This document shows, piece after piece, positions 25,091 to 33,468 of a DNA stretch of 64,000 bases (within the stretch, counting starts at the first letter, position 1; each line of letters opens with the position of its first letter). The DNA comes from Dactylosporangium vinaceum (GTDB taxonomy: Bacteria > Actinomycetota > Actinomycetes > Mycobacteriales > Micromonosporaceae), in NCBI RefSeq assembly GCF_019904175.1, contig NZ_CP061913.1, positions 2,666,001-2,730,000 of the forward strand, given 5' to 3'. The notes under the pieces were generated by a model that worked only from the letters and a program-made list of their open reading frames with translations, was not told the origin of the DNA and searched no databases. The translations under genes were made by a program, and so were the position numbers.

Positions 25091-25792
25091 CTAACTGGAC
25101 GTCGCCGCGATCACGTCCTGCGACGTCGCGACACAGCCGAAAACCCCGCCCTGCATGGTCACCATGTGCAGCGCAGCCGCGTGGTTGCCCGGATCGGTGG
25201 CGCCCGTGCAGTCCGAGAGGATCAGGCACTCGAACCCGCGGTCGTTCGCTTCGCGCATGGTGGTGTGCACGCAGACGTCCGTGGTGATGCCCGTGAGGAT
25301 CAGGTGGGTGATGCCGTGTGTGCGCAGTACCAGATCCAGGTTCGTGGCATAGAAGGCGCCCTTGCCCGGCTTGTCGACGACGACCTCCCCGGCGACCGGC
25401 GCGACCTCGGGCACGATCTGCCAGCCCGGCTCACCCCTGACCAGGATCCGCCCGCAGGGCCCGGCCGACCCGATCTCCGCCCCGATCTGCGCCGACCGCC
25501 ACCGCTTGTTCGGCGGCAGGTCAGCCAGGTCGGGTGCATGCCCTTCGCGGGTGTGCACGACGAGCATGCCAAGCGCACGAACGTGGTCGAGCAACTTGGC
25601 GGTGGCCGGCAACCCACCCCTCGTGAGCCCGATGTCGTACCCCATGCTGTCGACGTAACCGCCGGCCCCACAGAAGTCGACCTGCCAGTCAATACACAGC
25701 AGCGCCGTACGCTCTACCGCAACCCGCCCGTCATAGGGCCACGCATACGGCCGAGCCCCGACAACCGGCCCAATACTTCCTCCGCTGCTCAT
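25091..25792 (-). CDS. biuH: Biuret amidohydrolase-like cysteine hydrolase
   Basis: A 233-residue enzyme. It matches what I recall of biuret hydrolase (biuret to allophanate and ammonia): an N-terminal PYAWPYDG, Asp in [20 protein letters not shown], the block [25 protein letters not shown], Lys in [10 protein letters not shown] and catalytic Cys in [19 protein letters not shown] start at the ATG for SSGGSIG, 15 residues before PYAWPYDG, as in known members; a GTG 13 codons upstream would put the operator inside the gene. It is the first gene of the operon. The exact substrate (biuret or another ureide) is unproven. Confidence 0.85.
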   Translation of the reverse strand: MSSGGSIGPVVGARPYAWPYDGRVAVERTALLCIDWQVDFCGAGGYVDSMGYDIGLTRGGLPATAKLLDHVRALGMLVVHTREGHAPDLADLPPNKRWRSAQIGAEIGSAGPCGRILVRGEPGWQIVPEVAPVAGEVVVDKPGKGAFYATNLDLVLRTHGITHLILTGITTDVCVHTTMREANDRGFECLILSDCTGATDPGNHAAALHMVTMQGGVFGCVATSQDVIAATSS

Positions 25793-25799
25793 GCTGTCG

Positions 25800-25811
25800 A
25801 TTGTCGACAAT
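25800..25811. promoter_or_regulatory. GntR-type operator palindrome
   Basis: ATTGTCGACAAT is a perfect 12-bp palindrome eight bases upstream of the biuret-hydrolase-like start. TTGTNNACAA-type dyads are typical FadR/FCD GntR operators. On the minus strand a TTGAGA and a GTTACA about 18 bp apart lie upstream of it, so the palindrome would sit near the transcription start. A GntR-FCD regulator is encoded 3 kb away at 28867-29511 and is a candidate ligand. Confidence 0.6.
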
Positions 25812-25879
25812 CCTGTTACGACCACCAGCACGCCATGTAACGCATTGATGTCCGCTCCCTCTCAACCCGTAAACCCCAC

Positions 25880-27240
25880 CCCGCCACCCAAACCACCACT
25901 CACCGGCCCACACGCCAAGACCGCAACGAGCCAAACACGGGCAGACGCATCCAGCCGTCCCGCCCCGCCGACGGCCGCGATGAGCCGCAGGTGCTCGGCA
26001 AGGACGGCGGGCCAGTCACAACCCACACCACCCAACACCAACCGCCGCCACCCGCCCCGCCTGCCCGCCCGCCCGCACACGACATGAACACCGGCGCGCA
26101 TAAGGGAACACCGCACAAACGGACACCGCGCAAACGATCGCCGTGCTGGCGCCGCGGCGGATGGACTGCCGGCCGCTGCTGGCGCGCAACGACAACCATG
26201 CACAAAGGGCACCGCGCGCAAACGAGCACCGCGCGCAAAAGGGCGCCTCGCACGTGAACGCCGCGCACGACGAGCGACGAGCGCCGCGCGCGGCGACCAC
26301 CGTGCACCAAGGGCACCGCGTACAAACGAGCACCGCGCGCAAAAGGGCGCCTCGCATGTGAACGGCGCGCGCGACGAGCGACGAGCGACGAGCGACGAGC
26401 GACGAGCGCCGCGCGCGGCGACCACCATGCACCAAGGGCACCGCGTACAAACGAGCACCGCGCGCAAAAGGGCGCCTCGCACGTGAACGCTGCGCGCGAC
26501 GAGCACCGCGCGCGGCGACCGCCGTGCACCAAGGGCACCACGTACAAACGAGCACCTGAGCAGCTCGTGGATGTGCTGGGCGGCGTGCGGCAGGAACGGC
26601 GTCAGCAGCGTGCGCAAACGAGCACCGCGTAAATAGATGTCGCGCGCAGCGAGCACCGCGCCCAAGCGTTCGCCGCGCAGATGAACGCGTGTGCAACGAG
26701 CTGACCACCCGCGCATGACTTGAACACCGGCGCGCACAGGGGACACCGCACGAACGGGCACCGCGCAATGAGCACCGCGCACAAATGGGCGCCGCGCACG
26801 TGAACGCCGCCCGCAATGAGCGCCGCGCACAAGCGGGCACCGCGCAGATGAGCGCGTGCGCAATGAGCACCACGCGCAAAAAGGGCACCGCGCGAATAAA
26901 CGCCGCGTGCAAGGAGCACGGCGCGCAAGGAGCACGGCGCGCAAGGAGCACGGCGCGCAAGGAGCACGGCGCGCAAGGAAGGAACATCGCGCCAATGACA
27001 TGGCGCAGGTGAATGCGGCATGCAAGGAGCACGGCGCGCGACGAACATCGCATGCAAACCGGTCGCTGCTCAAGTGGGCAGCGCGCGCGAACGGGCACTG
27101 TGCAAGTGGACGCGGCGTGCAGCGAGCATGGCGCAGCGAACATCGCGTGCAGATTGAGCGCTGCGCAACGGACGCTGCGTGCAAACGAGCAACGTGCAGG
27201 TGAGCGGTGCGCACACTGAGGTGGGGGCGGCGGAGGTAGG
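25880..27240. repeat. 1.4-kb gene-free satellite-like repeat field
   Basis: This stretch is made of nested repeats. A 105-125-bp unit containing GCAAAAGGGCGCCTCGCACG recurs at 26234, 26339 and 26464. A 7-bp GACGAGC microsatellite lies near 26370-26409. Four perfect 16-bp units GCAAGGAGCACGGCGC occupy 26909-26972. The remainder consists of variants of AACGAGCACCGCGCGCAAA. Open frames across it encode Cys/Arg-rich low-complexity sequence unlike any family, so I annotate no gene. It follows the biuret operon start and precedes the dehydrogenase. Confidence 0.8.
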
Positions 27241-27272
27241 GGGTGAACGGTTATGCGGGCAATGAGCGGTGC

Positions 27273-27310
27273 GTTCACGAGGCCGACCTCGCGGGGCCGG
27301 CCTCGTGAAC
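27273..27310 (-). terminator. Strong dyad, candidate terminator of the dehydrogenase gene
   Basis: GTTCACGAGGCCG (27273-27285) and its exact complement CGGCCTCGTGAAC (27298-27310) form a 13-bp stem with a 12-nt loop. It lies about 208 bp past the stop of the minus-strand alcohol dehydrogenase. No T tract follows, as is common in actinobacteria. It could instead be a binding site. Between it and the dehydrogenase stop I see nothing else. Confidence 0.5.
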
Positions 27311-27517
27311 GGGGGTGCCTGGGCGGAGTTATGCGCGCGTTCAACGATGGTGCTGGTGCTGATCACGGTGGCTGCGGTAAGAACTGCATCCCGCCGGGCA
27401 GGGCGAGGCGGTTGGTGGGGCTGTGACGGGGGTCCGCGCGGTCCGGCGCTGGTGGTGGAGATTGTGCGGGGGTGCGGGTGGAGGCGGCGCCTCCCCCGCA
27501 ATGAATGAAACAGCCAG

Positions 27518-28561
27518 CTAGCGGAGGGTTTCGATGTCGATTACGAAGCGGTAGCGGACGTCGGAGGTCAGGACTCGCTCGTAGGCCTCGTTCACCTGGT
27601 CGGCGGTGATGAGTTCGACCTCGGGGGCGATGCCGCGCTCGGCGCAGAAGTCGAGCATCTCCTGGGTTTCGGCTATGCCGCCGATGCTGGAGCCGGCGAA
27701 GGTGCGGCGGTTGGCGAAGAGGGCGAAGACCGGGACCGGCAGCGGCTGTGGGGGTGCGCCCACGCTGACCAGGGTGCCGTCCAGGCGTAGGAGGCCCAGG
27801 TAGGCGGCCATGTCGATCGGAGCGCTTACCGTGTTGATGATCAGGTCGAAGGTGTTGCGGAGGAGTTCGAAGGTCGCGGGGTCGGCGGTGGCGTAGTAGT
27901 GGGCGGCGCCGAAGGTCAGGCCGTCGTCCTTCTTGCTCAGGGTCTGCGACAGTACCGTGACCTCGGCGCCCATGGCCGCGGCCAGCTTGACGGCCATGTG
28001 GCCCAGGCCGCCCAGGCCGACGACGGCGACCTTGCGGCCCGGGCCGGCCTTCCAGTGGGCCAGCGGGGAGTAGGTCGTGATGCCCGCGCAGAGCAGGGGG
28101 GCCGCCTTCTCGTACGGGATGCTCTGCGGCACCCGCAGCACGAAGTCCTCGTCGACCACGATGTGCGTCGAGTATCCGCCCTGCGTGACGGTTCCGTCGC
28201 GGTCGACGCTCGTGTACGTCCCGACGTTGCCGTTCAGGCAGTACTGCTCCTGCCCGGCCCGGCAGTTGTCGCACTCGCGGCAGGAGTTGACCATGCAGCC
28301 GACGCCGACCCGGTCGTCGACGGCGTGGCGGGTGACGTCCGGGCCGATGGCGGTGACGCGGCCGACGATCTCGTGGCCGACGGTCTGGGGGTAGGCGATG
28401 TCGCCCCACTCGCCGCGGACGGTGTGGATGTCGGAGTGGCAGATGCCGGCGTAGCGGATCTCGATGAGGACGTCGCGCGGGCCCAGGTCACGCCGCTCGA
28501 TGGTGGTGCGGACGAGCGGGTCGGTGGCCGAGGTCGCGGCGATGGCGTTGACGGTGAGCAT
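27518..28561 (-). CDS. Zinc-dependent alcohol/aldehyde dehydrogenase (MDR family)
   Basis: A 347-residue medium-chain dehydrogenase, AdhC/YahK type. The catalytic zinc ligands are in GICHSD and GHE, and the structural zinc lobe reads [15 protein letters not shown]. The NADP(H)-binding motif is [33 protein letters not shown] is the conserved hinge. Such enzymes reduce a broad range of aldehydes with NADPH. A GAAGGA site lies five bases before the ATG. The GntR regulator is encoded 305 bp upstream on the same strand and may share its control. Confidence 0.93.
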   Translation of the reverse strand: MLTVNAIAATSATDPLVRTTIERRDLGPRDVLIEIRYAGICHSDIHTVRGEWGDIAYPQTVGHEIVGRVTAIGPDVTRHAVDDRVGVGCMVNSCRECDNCRAGQEQYCLNGNVGTYTSVDRDGTVTQGGYSTHIVVDEDFVLRVPQSIPYEKAAPLLCAGITTYSPLAHWKAGPGRKVAVVGLGGLGHMAVKLAAAMGAEVTVLSQTLSKKDDGLTFGAAHYYATADPATFELLRNTFDLIINTVSAPIDMAAYLGLLRLDGTLVSVGAPPQPLPVPVFALFANRRTFAGSSIGGIAETQEMLDFCAERGIAPEVELITADQVNEAYERVLTSDVRYRFVIDIETLR

Positions 28562-28866
28562 GCTGTCCTTCGGGTCGTGGCGGTGCTTTCTGTACCAGTA
28601 AACCCCGGTTCGCCCGGCCGCGCGCGGAAGCTCGATCGTCCGGGTGCCCCCGCCGCGGGGAAAGTGCCGCTGAAGGAACGCATCGCCCCGGCAAACCGCG
28701 CCTCATCGCGGGCCGTGCATCATCAGGGCCGCGCGTCGCCAGCGCTTCGCGTCGCCGGGCAGATCAGAACAGGTGCCTGCGCGTGGCGGGGTCGGCGACG
28801 GGCCGCCGGGCGACGGGGCGGTGGGTGGTGACGGGCAGTGGGTGACGGGGCCGGTGGACGACGGGG
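28562..28866. other. Intergenic stretch without a gene
   Basis: About 305 bp between the dehydrogenase start and the GntR stop. The last 90 bp is a G-rich run with recurring GACGGGG and GTGGGTGGTGACGGG words. I see no credible coding frame, no clear terminator and only a weak promoter possibility before the dehydrogenase. Confidence 0.5.
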
Positions 28867-29511
28867 TCAGGGGCCGGCCAGGTAGGAGCGGGCGCCGTGG
28901 TCGTTCAGGGCGGCCAGGACCGCCTCCGGGTCGCGGGCCGAGACCGCGTCGAAGAGGCGCTCGTGGCGGTGGACGCCGTCGTGCGGGCGGGCGACCGCGG
29001 CCTCCCGGCGCAGGTTGAGCGCCATGTACAGCTGGATCTTCACCAGGACGGAGGAGTACACCAGGGAGAGCTGGCGGTTGCCGGCCAGCGCCACCACCGC
29101 CACGTGGAAGTCGCGGTGTGCGGTGGCGACCTCGAACTGGTCGCCGTGGGCGTCGGCCTCCTGGAGGGCCTTCATCGTGGTCGTGATGCCGGTCAGGTCG
29201 GCGTCCGGCGGGGTGGCGGTGACGGCGTGGCGCTCGAGGACGTCGCGGACCTCGTACAGCTCGCGGATGTCGGCGTCGGAGAGGATCGCCACCCGGACGC
29301 CCCGGCGCGGCATGTGCTCGACCAGGCCCTGCTGCGCGAGCAGGCGCAGGGCCTCCCGCAGCGGCGCCCGGCTGATCCCGAAGCGCTTGGTCAGCTGCTC
29401 CTCGACCAGGCGCTCGCCGGGCTCGGTGCCGCCGCCGAGGATCTCGCGGGTGAGCCGGAGCACCGCGAGCTCGACCAGGCTGGCGCTGGTCAGCTCTGCG
29501 GTGTCCCTCAT
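28867..29511 (-). CDS. GntR-family regulator, FadR/FCD subfamily
   Basis: A 214-residue repressor-type protein. Residues 10-75 form the winged helix (ERLVEEQLTKRFGISRAPLREALRLL, centre of the HTH; then MPRRGVRVA wing). The C-terminal FCD domain is all-helical, with the metal-ligand pattern Asp (RDVLERHAV), HRDFHVAV and a late His (HRHERLF), and would sense a small organic acid. A 10-bp palindrome, AGACGCGTCT (29526-29535), lies just before its start and may be its own operator. It could also govern the operon at 22.3-25.8 kb. Confidence 0.92.
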   Translation of the reverse strand: MRDTAELTSASLVELAVLRLTREILGGGTEPGERLVEEQLTKRFGISRAPLREALRLLAQQGLVEHMPRRGVRVAILSDADIRELYEVRDVLERHAVTATPPDADLTGITTTMKALQEADAHGDQFEVATAHRDFHVAVVALAGNRQLSLVYSSVLVKIQLYMALNLRREAAVARPHDGVHRHERLFDAVSARDPEAVLAALNDHGARSYLAGP

Positions 29512-29525
29512 CGCACCAGTCTCGC

Positions 29526-29535
29526 AGACGCGTCT
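29526..29535. promoter_or_regulatory. Short palindrome before the GntR gene
   Basis: AGACGCGTCT is a perfect 10-bp palindrome, with a TATA on the right flank, placed 15 bases upstream of the GntR start and at the very end of the ABC exporter gene. Autoregulation by GntR would fit, but its sequence differs from the ATTGTCGACAAT dyad at 25800, so both cannot easily be sites of one protein. Confidence 0.35.
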
Positions 29536-31282
29536 ATACGGACTGCAGGCCGTGGAGGCGGGCGAAGAGGCCGCCCGCGGCCAGGAGCTCTTCGTGGGTA
29601 CCCACCTCCGCCGGACGCCCGCCGCTGAGCACGACGATGCGGTCGGCGTTGCGGATCGTGGCCAGCCGGTGCGCGACGACGAATGTGGTCCGGCCCCGCA
29701 TCAGGCGTGCGAGGGCCTGCTGCACGAGCGCCTCGGACTCGCTGTCCAGCGCCGACGTCGCCTCGTCCAGGAGCAGGACCCGGGGGTCGCGGACGAGCGC
29801 GCGGGCGATCGCCAGGCGCTGGCGCTGGCCGCCGGAGAGCAGGGCGCCGCGCTCGCCGACCAGGGTGTCCCAGCCGTGGGGGAGGGCCTCGACGAACTCG
29901 AGGGCGTTCGCGTCGCGCAGGGCCGCGGTGACCGTCGCCGCGCCGAGCTCCCGGCGGCCGTACGTGACGTTGTCCCAGATCGACCCGTCGAACAGCACAG
30001 GCTCCTGCGGTACGACCGAGACCGCCTGTCGGAATGCCCGCAGGTCCAGGTCCTCCATGTCGCGGCCGTCCAGGCGGATCCGGCCCTCGGTGGGGCGGAT
30101 GAACCCGATGAGCAGGTTCAGCATCGTCGACTTGCCGGACCCGGAAGGCCCGACGAACGCGATCGTCTCGCCCGCGGCCACGGTCAGGTCCACGCCCGTC
30201 AACGCCGGGGCGCCCGCCTCCGGGTAGCGGTAGCCGACGCCCTCCAGCGCGATCTCGCCGCGCACCCGGGAGATGCGCTCCTTGCCCTCGTTGCGTTCGA
30301 GGTCGGGCGCCGACAGTACCTCCCCGATCGAGCGGATCGACTCGAGTCCCTTGGTCACGATCGGGGCCAGCCCGAACAGGCCGATGACCGAGCTCGTGAG
30401 CACCGCGAAGTACGTGCTCAGCAGCACCACGTCACCGGCGCTGACCGGCGCGTATCCAGTCCACGCGGCCCAGCCGGCGGCGATCAGGCAGGCCGCGCCG
30501 AGCAGCTGGTACGTCACCCACGACATGGCCCCGAACCGCCCGTTGACCAGGTCCAGGCGCAGCCCCGCGGCCCGGACGTTCTCGACGGTCCCGCGCATCC
30601 GGTGCACGGCCTCCTGCTCGAGGGCGTGCGCGCGGGTGATCGGCATCAGGTGGGCCATCTCGTCGACCCGGGCGGAAAGCTCCTCGACCCGGCGCCGGAA
30701 CTCCTCGTTGCGGGCCCCCGACCGCCGCCGCACGGCCGCCACGAGGGCCGCGGTGCAGGGCACGACGAGCAGGAACAGCGGCACGAACGCCGGCACGCGG
30801 ATCGCGGTGAGCGTGATCGCCCCCAGCAGTGTGAGGATGGCGGAGGTACCGCCCGCGGCGACCTGCTGCAGCATCATCTCGACGTTCTCGACGTCCCGGA
30901 CCAGCTTGGTCTGCAGCAGGCCGGCCCCGGCGCGGGTGTGGAAGGCGATCGACAGCTGCTGCAGCCGCCCGGCGAGCTCGGAGCGCAGGTCGGTGCCCAG
31001 GTGCCGCACGATGTGGCTCATCTGGCGCACCCAGAGCATGTGCATCGGGATGTTCTGCAGCAGGATCGCGGCGAGGACGGCCGCGTTGAGCCACAGCTGG
31101 GCGATCGGCCGGTGCTGGACGACCACGTCGATGATGTTGGCGGTGAGCAGCGGCAGCAGCCAGATCGGGCTGTCCTTGACCGCGAACGCGAGCGTGGCCA
31201 GGATCAGCCGCCACTTCGACGCGGCGAGCAGGTGCAGGATCGTGCGCACCGGCCGGCGCCCGTCGAAGTCCATGCCGAGCAT
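29534..31282 (-). CDS. ABC exporter with fused membrane and ATPase domains
   Basis: A 582-residue half-transporter. Residues 1-310 hold six membrane helices of a type-I exporter; from about 345 comes the ATPase, with Walker A GPSGSGKST near 380, a Q-loop (VPQEPVLFDGSI), the signature LLSGGQRQRLAIARAL, Walker B LLLDEATSALD and the H-loop AHRLAT. All catalytic residues are present, so a homodimer should be active. Two in-frame ATGs (31282, 31273) are possible. No partner half-transporter is adjacent. Substrates of this class include lipids, peptides and drugs. Confidence 0.93.
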   Translation of the reverse strand: MLGMDFDGRRPVRTILHLLAASKWRLILATLAFAVKDSPIWLLPLLTANIIDVVVQHRPIAQLWLNAAVLAAILLQNIPMHMLWVRQMSHIVRHLGTDLRSELAGRLQQLSIAFHTRAGAGLLQTKLVRDVENVEMMLQQVAAGGTSAILTLLGAITLTAIRVPAFVPLFLLVVPCTAALVAAVRRRSGARNEEFRRRVEELSARVDEMAHLMPITRAHALEQEAVHRMRGTVENVRAAGLRLDLVNGRFGAMSWVTYQLLGAACLIAAGWAAWTGYAPVSAGDVVLLSTYFAVLTSSVIGLFGLAPIVTKGLESIRSIGEVLSAPDLERNEGKERISRVRGEIALEGVGYRYPEAGAPALTGVDLTVAAGETIAFVGPSGSGKSTMLNLLIGFIRPTEGRIRLDGRDMEDLDLRAFRQAVSVVPQEPVLFDGSIWDNVTYGRRELGAATVTAALRDANALEFVEALPHGWDTLVGERGALLSGGQRQRLAIARALVRDPRVLLLDEATSALDSESEALVQQALARLMRGRTTFVVAHRLATIRNADRIVVLSGGRPAEVGTHEELLAAGGLFARLHGLQSV

Positions 31283-31374
31283 TCTTTACCGTGCAAGTCT
31301 CAGCCGGATTGCCGACTGCGTCACACCCGAACTGGGGGCGATATTCCGACAACGTGCGTTGTAGCCTGCACGTC

Positions 31375-32040
31375 ATGACGCAGCCACCGTATGGAACCCC
31401 CAATCCGTATGGGCAGCCGGATCCGTACGGACAGCAGCCGCAATATGGACAGCAGCCGCAGTACGGACAGCCGTCCCCGTACGGCCAGCAGCCGGTGCCG
31501 TATGGGCAGTCCGACCCGTACGGGCAGCCGGCCCTGCCCCCGCCCATGTCCAGCCCTCCGGCCTCGAGCCCGCCGTCGTCGGGCCAGCCGTACGGCACGT
31601 ACCAGATGCCGCCGGTCTCCGGCGCACCCGCCTCGGGCGGCGCGTACGACCCGTACGGGCAGGCCGCGTACGCGCAGCAGGCCGCATACGGCGTGCCGGC
31701 GGCGTACCCGGGCGTGGTGGCGCAGGCGTACGACCCGCTGACGGGCCAGCCGTACTCCGACAAGAGCAAGCTGGCGGCCGGTCTCCTCCAGCTGCTGCCG
31801 GGCCTGATCTTCGCCGTGGGTGGCATCGGCCGCCTCTACGCCGGCAACATCGCCCTCGGCGTGACCCAGCTGATCCTCAGCTTCGTCGTCGGCTGGGGCG
31901 CCTTCATCTGCGGCTTCTTCCTGTTCCTGGTCCCGTGGGTGATCACCGGCGGGCTGTGGCTCTGGTTCATCATCGACGGCATCATGATGCTCGCCGGCCG
32001 CCCGGTCGACGGCCAGGGCCGCCCGCTGCGCCCCAACTGA
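31375..32040 (+). CDS. TM2-domain membrane protein with Gln/Pro/Tyr-rich N terminus
   Basis: A 221-residue protein. Residues 1-120 are a cytoplasmic tail of imperfect PYGQ repeats (NPYGQPDPYGQQPQYGQ style). From residue 125 a TM2 domain follows: KSKLAAGLLQLLPG, then GGIGRLYAGNIALGVTQLIL, a second helix and a WFIIDGIMML end. TM2 proteins have two helices joined by a short turn and unknown function. I start at the ATG before TQPPYG since the upstream extension lacks repeat character. Confidence 0.9.
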   Translation: MTQPPYGTPNPYGQPDPYGQQPQYGQQPQYGQPSPYGQQPVPYGQSDPYGQPALPPPMSSPPASSPPSSGQPYGTYQMPPVSGAPASGGAYDPYGQAAYAQQAAYGVPAAYPGVVAQAYDPLTGQPYSDKSKLAAGLLQLLPGLIFAVGGIGRLYAGNIALGVTQLILSFVVGWGAFICGFFLFLVPWVITGGLWLWFIIDGIMMLAGRPVDGQGRPLRPN

Positions 32041-32041
32041 G

Positions 32042-32227
32042 TCAGCCGGCCCGCCGCCCGCGGTGCCGGTGCAGCAGGATGTCGCCGGGCCCGAAGAACC
32101 GGTGCCCGACCACGCACCGCAGGTGCACGTGCTCGACCGGCCCATACGTGCCGGCCAGCTGCCCGCCGCTGCGCGCAGTGGCGGGCAGTCCGCATTCGGG
32201 GCAGTCCACGAGCCGCATCATCTCCAT
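32042..32227 (-). CDS. Small zinc-ribbon-like protein
   Basis: A 61-residue protein with CPECG near the start and a later RCVVGHRF, giving a possible C-x2-C plus C-x3-H metal site, then a basic HRHRGRR tail. It converges with the TM2 gene with one base between stops. Coding potential is supported by the metal-site pattern and the neat fit between neighbours; I know no function. Confidence 0.5.
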   Translation of the reverse strand: MEMMRLVDCPECGLPATARSGGQLAGTYGPVEHVHLRCVVGHRFFGPGDILLHRHRGRRAG

Positions 32228-32334
32228 GTCACCGCTCCACGCGCCCCGGTCCGCCCCCGGCTCACCGCCGTCACCAACCCGACGGAAACCCCGGCGGGCC
32301 TACGGGCACGGCCGTCGATCGATACGGTGGCGGC

Positions 32335-33468
32335 ATGCCGAGCGTCGAGCGCCTGATCGCCCACCCGCGGCTGCCGTTGGTCGCCGGGCTGGAGGCGGCC
32401 GGGCCGGCGGTGCACGTCTGGGACTGCGCGGACGGCGCGCCGCGGAGGTCGGGCGGGATCGAGCGCCGGGGTGAGCCCTACGACGACGAGGCCGCCTTCG
32501 GGTGGGACCGGCGCGAGCGCACGCCCGCCGTGGCCTGGCACCCCACCGATCCCGTCCTGGTGGTCGCCACCGCCGAAGACCTCGTGCAATGGACGCCGGA
32601 GACCGTCGCGCCGCTGCCGGTGCCGACCGGAGCGCGGCTGCCCGCGATCGCGTTCGCGCCGGGCGGCCGCGCGCTGTGGACGCCGGCCGGCCGTCTGGAC
32701 CTCGACACCGGCGACCTGCGCGAAGGACCGGAGTGGGACACCGGGCTGGCCGTGCACCCGGCGGGCCGGGTCGCCGCCGCACTGCGCAGCGACCAGGGGG
32801 CGACGCTCGTGCTGTTCACACCGTTCGACGCCGGGCAGCTCCACATGCGCATCCTGAACCAGGCGCTCATCCTCGCCGCCGACGGGTATCAGACGCCGGT
32901 CTTCAACGCCGACGGGCGGCTCCTCGCGGTCCGCGGCAACAACTACGAGCACTCCGTCGACGTGTTCGCGTTCCCGTCGCTGCGCAAGGTCCTCGCCACG
33001 AGGCTCGACGGGCCCGACGAATACTGGGACTGGTCGATGCACAACCTCGCCTTCGGTGCGCACCCCGGCGTCCTCTACGCGGGCACCCCGGCCGGGACGG
33101 TGATCGCGATCGACGTCGAGCGGCGGGCCGCGGCCGAGCACCCCGCGCTTGACGGCTCGCCGGTGACCGCCCTGGCCGCCCTCGCGACCGGCGGGCTCGT
33201 CGTGGCCGGCGCCGGCGGCGAGCTGCGGCTGTTCGGGGAGGCGGCCGGCGAGACGCGGCCCGACGCCGAAGCCGCAACGACATTGCTCGGGGGTACCGCA
33301 CCGATGCCCGACGACGCCGACGAGCCGGAGTACCTGACCGATGGTGTGCGCAGCTGGGGGCCGGGCGACCTGGAGACGGTCACCGAGGCCGAGCCGACCG
33401 ACCCGTCCTGGCTGCGGATCGCGGCGCGGATGAACGGCCTGCGGTCAGGGGCGGACGCCACGGATTGA
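32335..33468 (+). CDS. WD40-like beta-propeller protein, unknown function
   Basis: A 377-residue protein with repeating beta-rich blocks, each ending near a W or a D: LPLVAGLEAAGPAVHVWDC, TPAVAWHPTDPVLVVAT, LPAIAFAPGGRALWT, LAVHPAGRVAAAL, NLAFGAHPGVLYAG and VTALAALATGGLVVAGAGG. The five or six repeats suggest an incomplete or diverged WD40 propeller used for protein contacts. There is no signal peptide, so it is cytoplasmic. It converges with glcF and the two coding ends overlap by 24 bp. Confidence 0.75.
   Translation: MPSVERLIAHPRLPLVAGLEAAGPAVHVWDCADGAPRRSGGIERRGEPYDDEAAFGWDRRERTPAVAWHPTDPVLVVATAEDLVQWTPETVAPLPVPTGARLPAIAFAPGGRALWTPAGRLDLDTGDLREGPEWDTGLAVHPAGRVAAALRSDQGATLVLFTPFDAGQLHMRILNQALILAADGYQTPVFNADGRLLAVRGNNYEHSVDVFAFPSLRKVLATRLDGPDEYWDWSMHNLAFGAHPGVLYAGTPAGTVIAIDVERRAAAEHPALDGSPVTALAALATGGLVVAGAGGELRLFGEAAGETRPDAEAATTLLGGTAPMPDDADEPEYLTDGVRSWGPGDLETVTEAEPTDPSWLRIAARMNGLRSGADATD

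Noticed and set aside
24411..25792. True isochorismatase with a siderophore pathway
   Set aside because: The residues around the triad match biuret/ureide hydrolases, and the neighbours are a purine-type permease and AtzH, not siderophore genes.
26200..26560. Possible CRISPR array because of regular repeats
   Set aside because: The repeats are about 105-125 bp with no short conserved repeat plus unique spacers, and no cas genes are present.
25862..27344. Two large minus-strand frames (442 and 450 codons) encoding Cys/Arg-rich sequence
   Set aside because: The content is a translation of the satellite repeats, has no domain or signal peptide, and overlapping frames look alike, as expected of repeated DNA.
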